In this document: positions 6,209-8,676 of the stretch, piece after piece
How positions within the stretch are numbered: the stretch's first letter is position 1
Layout of the letters: the number at the start of each line of letters is the position of its first letter
DNA from: Pseudomonadota bacterium
GTDB taxonomy: Bacteria; Myxococcota; Myxococcia; Myxococcales; Anaeromyxobacteraceae
Length of the DNA stretch: 8,676 nucleotides
Reading direction: 5' to 3'
NCBI GenBank assembly: GCA_023411405.1
Contig: JAEYOU010000328.1
Coordinates: forward strand, 1-8,676
Notes under the pieces: generated by a model
What the model was told of the DNA's origin: nothing
The model's database searches: none
Seen by the model: only the letters and a program-made list of their open reading frames with translations
Position numbers and translations under genes: made by a program

Positions 6209-8545
6209 CTACTCCGCCCGGACCCCGTGCACCTCGTCCACGGACAGGAAGCCGTCCCGGCCGTGGCACACGGTGCAGTTCTCCCGCCCGTCGATCGTGT
6301 TCCGCGCCGCGTGCGCGAGCGCGGCGCCGGTGTCGTGGCAGCTCGTGCAGGCGGCGGTCACGGGCAGCCGCCGCGCCTCCGCGCCGGCGTGCGCCGCGGT
6401 CGCGGAGTGGAGGATCGTCGCCGACTCGTTGGCGACGGTCGCCGGCGCGTCCGCCGGGATCGACTCGATCCGGTACGTGCGGCCGGCGTGACAGATGGTG
6501 CACTGCGCGAGGGCGCCCGGGAACTCGACGTCGCCGAGGAAGTTCACGCTCCCGCGGAACCCGACCCAGACGAGGGGGTCGGAGAGCCCGAGCTCGGCCG
6601 AGCCGCTGCGCGCGCCGGTGTGGATCCGGTGGATCATGGTCTTGAAGTGGATCGAGCGCTCCTCGACGGCGTCGTACGTGGAGCCGAGCGCGACGTTCCC
6701 GGCCGGCCCCTTCGGCCGCTGCGCCCAGTCCGACGCGTCGGGCGTGTGGCACATGACGCAGTACTCCGGGTCGTTCCGCAGGTCGCCGTGCGCGCGGACG
6801 AGGCCGTGGCACGCGTTGCACCTCGCCTCGTCGATCACCACCCGGCGGGCGGCGGGGCTGCCGCCGGGGAACGTGCCCGCGACCGTGTCCACGTACACGA
6901 CCGGGTTCAGGGCCCACTCGTTCACCGCCTCCCCCGTGAAGGGCCACCGCGCGGGGTCGGTGCTCGCCAGGCCACGGCGGGCCTCGAGCGCGACCGCCCA
7001 CGTCCCGGCCGCGGTCTCCGGGAGCGGCGCCGGGAACGTGTACCGGAACCGGCCCTCGGCGTCGGCGGCGGTCGTGAGCGGCACGATCCCGGTGATCGGG
7101 GCGTTGCCGTTCGTCAGCTCCGGCCGCGTGGGGCCGGCGAGCGTGATCGCCACGCGCCCGAGCGCCCGCGGGATCGGGCTCTGCTCGTCGTTCGCCGGGG
7201 CGGGCGTGCCGAGCGGCGTCGGGGTCCCGGTGCGATCGGTGAGGGTGAAGACCACGGTCGGCGCCTGCCCGGGCCGCAGGTCCTCGACCGCGACGATCTC
7301 GGCGGTGAGCGCGTTCCACTCCGGGCGCTCGTGCGGCGCCTGGTGGATGGCGCGGACGTCGGCGGCGACGGTCGGACGCGCGTCGGTCGCGACGTGGCAC
7401 CCGGCGCACCGCGTGTCGTCGGGCTGCGGCCCGCCGGTGTGCAGCCGGTGCACGCGATCGCCCTCGGGGATCGCGGCCGCGCCGTACCACACGTCCGTGT
7501 GGCAGCCGGCGCACGTGCGCCGCGAGACGTCCGTGAACCGCGCCTCGGCCTGCGCGCCGCCGTGGCAGGCCTGGCAGCTCCGGAGATCCTGCGGGAAGCC
7601 GACGCCCTCGGCGACGGCGAGCGGCGGCTGCTCGTTGTCCGTCCGCTCCACGACCCGGCCGTAGACGGCCTCGCTGCTGCGGAACCCGACCACCGAGTAC
7701 TTCTGGCCGGGGACGAGCGCTCCGGTCTCGGCGTCGTGGAGCGTGGGCAGCTCCTTCCCCGCGTGGATCCGGTGGACGAGGCGCCCCAGCTCCATGGGGT
7801 TCGGGTCGGTGTCGGGGGTCGCGCCCGCGAGCGCCGCCGGATCCACCGTGTCCGGATCGGCGTTCTGGAACGTGTGGCAGGTCACGCAGACCCGCGTCCC
7901 GCTCCGGAAGCCGCCGTGCGCCTGGACCACCGCGTGACAGGTGTTGCAGCGCTCGTCGGCGACGAGGTCGCGCGTCTCCTGCACGGCGGCGCCGCTCCGC
8001 GTGAAGTCGAGCGTGGAGGTCGTGGAGGCGGTCCCGGGCGTACCGGCGAGCCACACGCCGGCGCGCAGGGTCGTCGCGGGATCGAGGCCCTCGGGCAGCT
8101 TCGCGGTGAACGTGTACGAGAACTGCCCGCCGCCCAGCTCCTGGACCGCGCCGCTGGTCTCGGACCCGGGCTGCTTCACGTCGCGGAGGATCGCGTCCTC
8201 GGGCGTGCCCGGGCCGGCGATCGGGAGCGACGGCAGCGTCTGTCCTCCCGTGAGGACGAAGCTCTGCCACGCCGCGATCCCGGAGACCGGCTCGCGGGTC
8301 AGCCCCGCGAGCGCCCACGTGGGCCGCAGGGCGGCGGCCGCCTCTCCCCCGACCGCCTGGCCGCCGCGCGTCAGGGTGTAGCGGACCGTCACGGCGCCGG
8401 TCTCGTCGACCGACGCGCCCGTGACGAGCACCTGATACGCGGGCGGCGGCGCGGGTGACGAGGGCTCGGAGACCTGGCGCGCGGAGTCGCACGCGAGCAG
8501 CGCGACCACCGACAGTGGAACGGCCGCCCACCCTCTGGCGTGCAT
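6209..8545 (-). CDS. OmcA/MtrC family decaheme c-type cytochrome, lipoprotein
   Basis: A 778-residue protein with exactly ten CXXCH heme sites, at residues 200, 220, 324, 345, 380 and 576, 596, 682, 733, 757. Five fall in each half, as in MtrC and OmcA: beta domain I (about 35-190), pentaheme II (195-386), beta domain III (about 390-565), pentaheme IV (570-778). Likely distal histidines sit in VHRIHAGK (258/261), VHRLHTGG (366/369) and IHRIHTGA (639/642). The two pentaheme domains begin alike (DERCNTCH...HGG and DEARCNACH...HGD, each followed by CVxCHT). Residues 1-18 are a signal with lipobox LLAC and Cys19, so the protein is exported and lipid-anchored; relatives act on the cell surface, passing electrons to metal oxides, shuttles or electrodes. 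It is somewhat longer than MtrC (671) and OmcA (735). Every Cys is accounted for by hemes and the lipobox. No MtrA or MtrB partner lies in the window. The in-frame ATG at 8623 was rejected: it puts 26 polar residues before the signal, while ATG 8545 has a strong ribosome site. Confidence 0.95.
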   Translation of the reverse strand: MHARGWAAVPLSVVALLACDSARQVSEPSSPAPPPAYQVLVTGASVDETGAVTVRYTLTRGGQAVGGEAAAALRPTWALAGLTREPVSGIAAWQSFVLTGGQTLPSLPIAGPGTPEDAILRDVKQPGSETSGAVQELGGGQFSYTFTAKLPEGLDPATTLRAGVWLAGTPGTASTTSTLDFTRSGAAVQETRDLVADERCNTCHAVVQAHGGFRSGTRVCVTCHTFQNADPDTVDPAALAGATPDTDPNPMELGRLVHRIHAGKELPTLHDAETGALVPGQKYSVVGFRSSEAVYGRVVERTDNEQPPLAVAEGVGFPQDLRSCQACHGGAQAEARFTDVSRRTCAGCHTDVWYGAAAIPEGDRVHRLHTGGPQPDDTRCAGCHVATDARPTVAADVRAIHQAPHERPEWNALTAEIVAVEDLRPGQAPTVVFTLTDRTGTPTPLGTPAPANDEQSPIPRALGRVAITLAGPTRPELTNGNAPITGIVPLTTAADAEGRFRYTFPAPLPETAAGTWAVALEARRGLASTDPARWPFTGEAVNEWALNPVVYVDTVAGTFPGGSPAARRVVIDEARCNACHGLVRAHGDLRNDPEYCVMCHTPDASDWAQRPKGPAGNVALGSTYDAVEERSIHFKTMIHRIHTGARSGSAELGLSDPLVWVGFRGSVNFLGDVEFPGALAQCTICHAGRTYRIESIPADAPATVANESATILHSATAAHAGAEARRLPVTAACTSCHDTGAALAHAARNTIDGRENCTVCHGRDGFLSVDEVHGVRAE

Positions 8546-8551
8546 GGCACC

Positions 8552-8556
8552 CCTCC
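8552..8556 (-). promoter_or_regulatory. Ribosome binding site of the decaheme cytochrome gene
   Basis: GGAGG on the minus strand, 6 bases before the ATG at 8545. This consensus site at ideal spacing decides the start and gives a normal lipoprotein signal peptide. Confidence 0.8.
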
Positions 8557-8622
8557 ATGGGCACGGCGCCGGCCGGCACGCACCGTCGTCCCGGGTCTCC
8601 GCGCGCGGCGCGCCGGTGCCCA

Positions 8623-8634
8623 CGCAACCTTGCG
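8623..8634. promoter_or_regulatory. CGCAA-CC-TTGCG palindrome upstream of the cytochrome gene
   Basis: Five-base inverted arms around two bases, about 80 bases before the cytochrome start. On the minus strand the same place holds GG, ten bases, then GC with TTGC at the -12 position, the core spacing of a sigma-54 promoter, but the other conserved -24 bases do not match. It could be an operator or a weak sigma-54 site; both readings are tentative in such GC-rich DNA. Confidence 0.22.
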
Positions 8635-8653
8635 ACCGCCGCGCGCGGTCAGC

Positions 8654-8670
8654 AGCCGCCGCGGGCGGCT
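8654..8670. repeat. Short perfect hairpin AGCCGCC-GCG-GGCGGCT near the right edge
   Basis: Seven-base perfect arms with a 3-base loop. It may end the transcript of a gene beyond the right edge or form part of the cytochrome gene's upstream region. No U-run is seen on the minus side, and only six bases are visible on the plus side. Confidence 0.3.
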
Positions 8671-8676
8671 CAGAAG

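Noticed and set aside
6227..8458. 743-codon open frame on the plus strand
   Set aside because: Antisense to the cytochrome gene, with biased composition and no motif.
8546..8623. Upstream ATG start for the cytochrome (26 extra residues)
   Set aside because: The added residues are polar and precede the signal sequence; ATG 8545 has GGAGG at 6-base spacing.
6132..8627. 831-codon open frame on the minus strand over the cytochrome gene
   Set aside because: Out of frame with the ten CXXCH motifs and Arg-rich; a shadow of the cytochrome gene.

Overview
The window reads as ordinary chromosome from a very GC-rich bacterium. Third codon positions are almost all G or C, so long spurious reading frames cover both strands. 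A decaheme OmcA/MtrC-type cytochrome, a composite surface lipoprotein carrying malectin, repeat and cellulose-binding-like modules, and this codon use together suggest a metal-respiring myxobacterium such as Anaeromyxobacter. This is inference from gene content; no rRNA or other marker is present.

Layout: (1) 1-828, minus strand, a cytoplasmic transglutaminase-like protein with an intact Cys/His/Asp triad, running off the left edge. (2) 829-1142, a divergent intergenic region rich in inverted repeats, including a leader hairpin that would pair with the transglutaminase gene's own ribosome binding site. (3) 1143-4445, plus strand, a 1,100-residue lipoprotein: CBM2-like module, repeat domain, malectin-like domain, second repeat domain, DUF362, then an SMP-30/gluconolactonase-type beta-propeller. 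(4) 4446-4500, a convergent junction with a near-perfect 42-nt hairpin that overlaps the end of the next gene. (5) 4483-6147, minus strand, ettA, the energy-sensing ABC-F translation factor. (6) 6148-6208, a short gap with a tight G-quadruplex motif on the plus strand. (7) 6209-8545, minus strand, a ten-heme OmcA/MtrC family lipoprotein cytochrome. (8) 8546-8676, its upstream region.

The cytochrome and ettA lie in the same direction 61 bases apart and may be co-transcribed. The transglutaminase and lipoprotein genes diverge from a shared regulatory region. The lipoprotein and ettA converge. No mobile element, tRNA, rRNA or CRISPR array is seen. The most unusual items are the DUF362 plus beta-propeller fusion lipoprotein and several RNA/DNA structures at gene borders; no clear new multi-gene system is visible.
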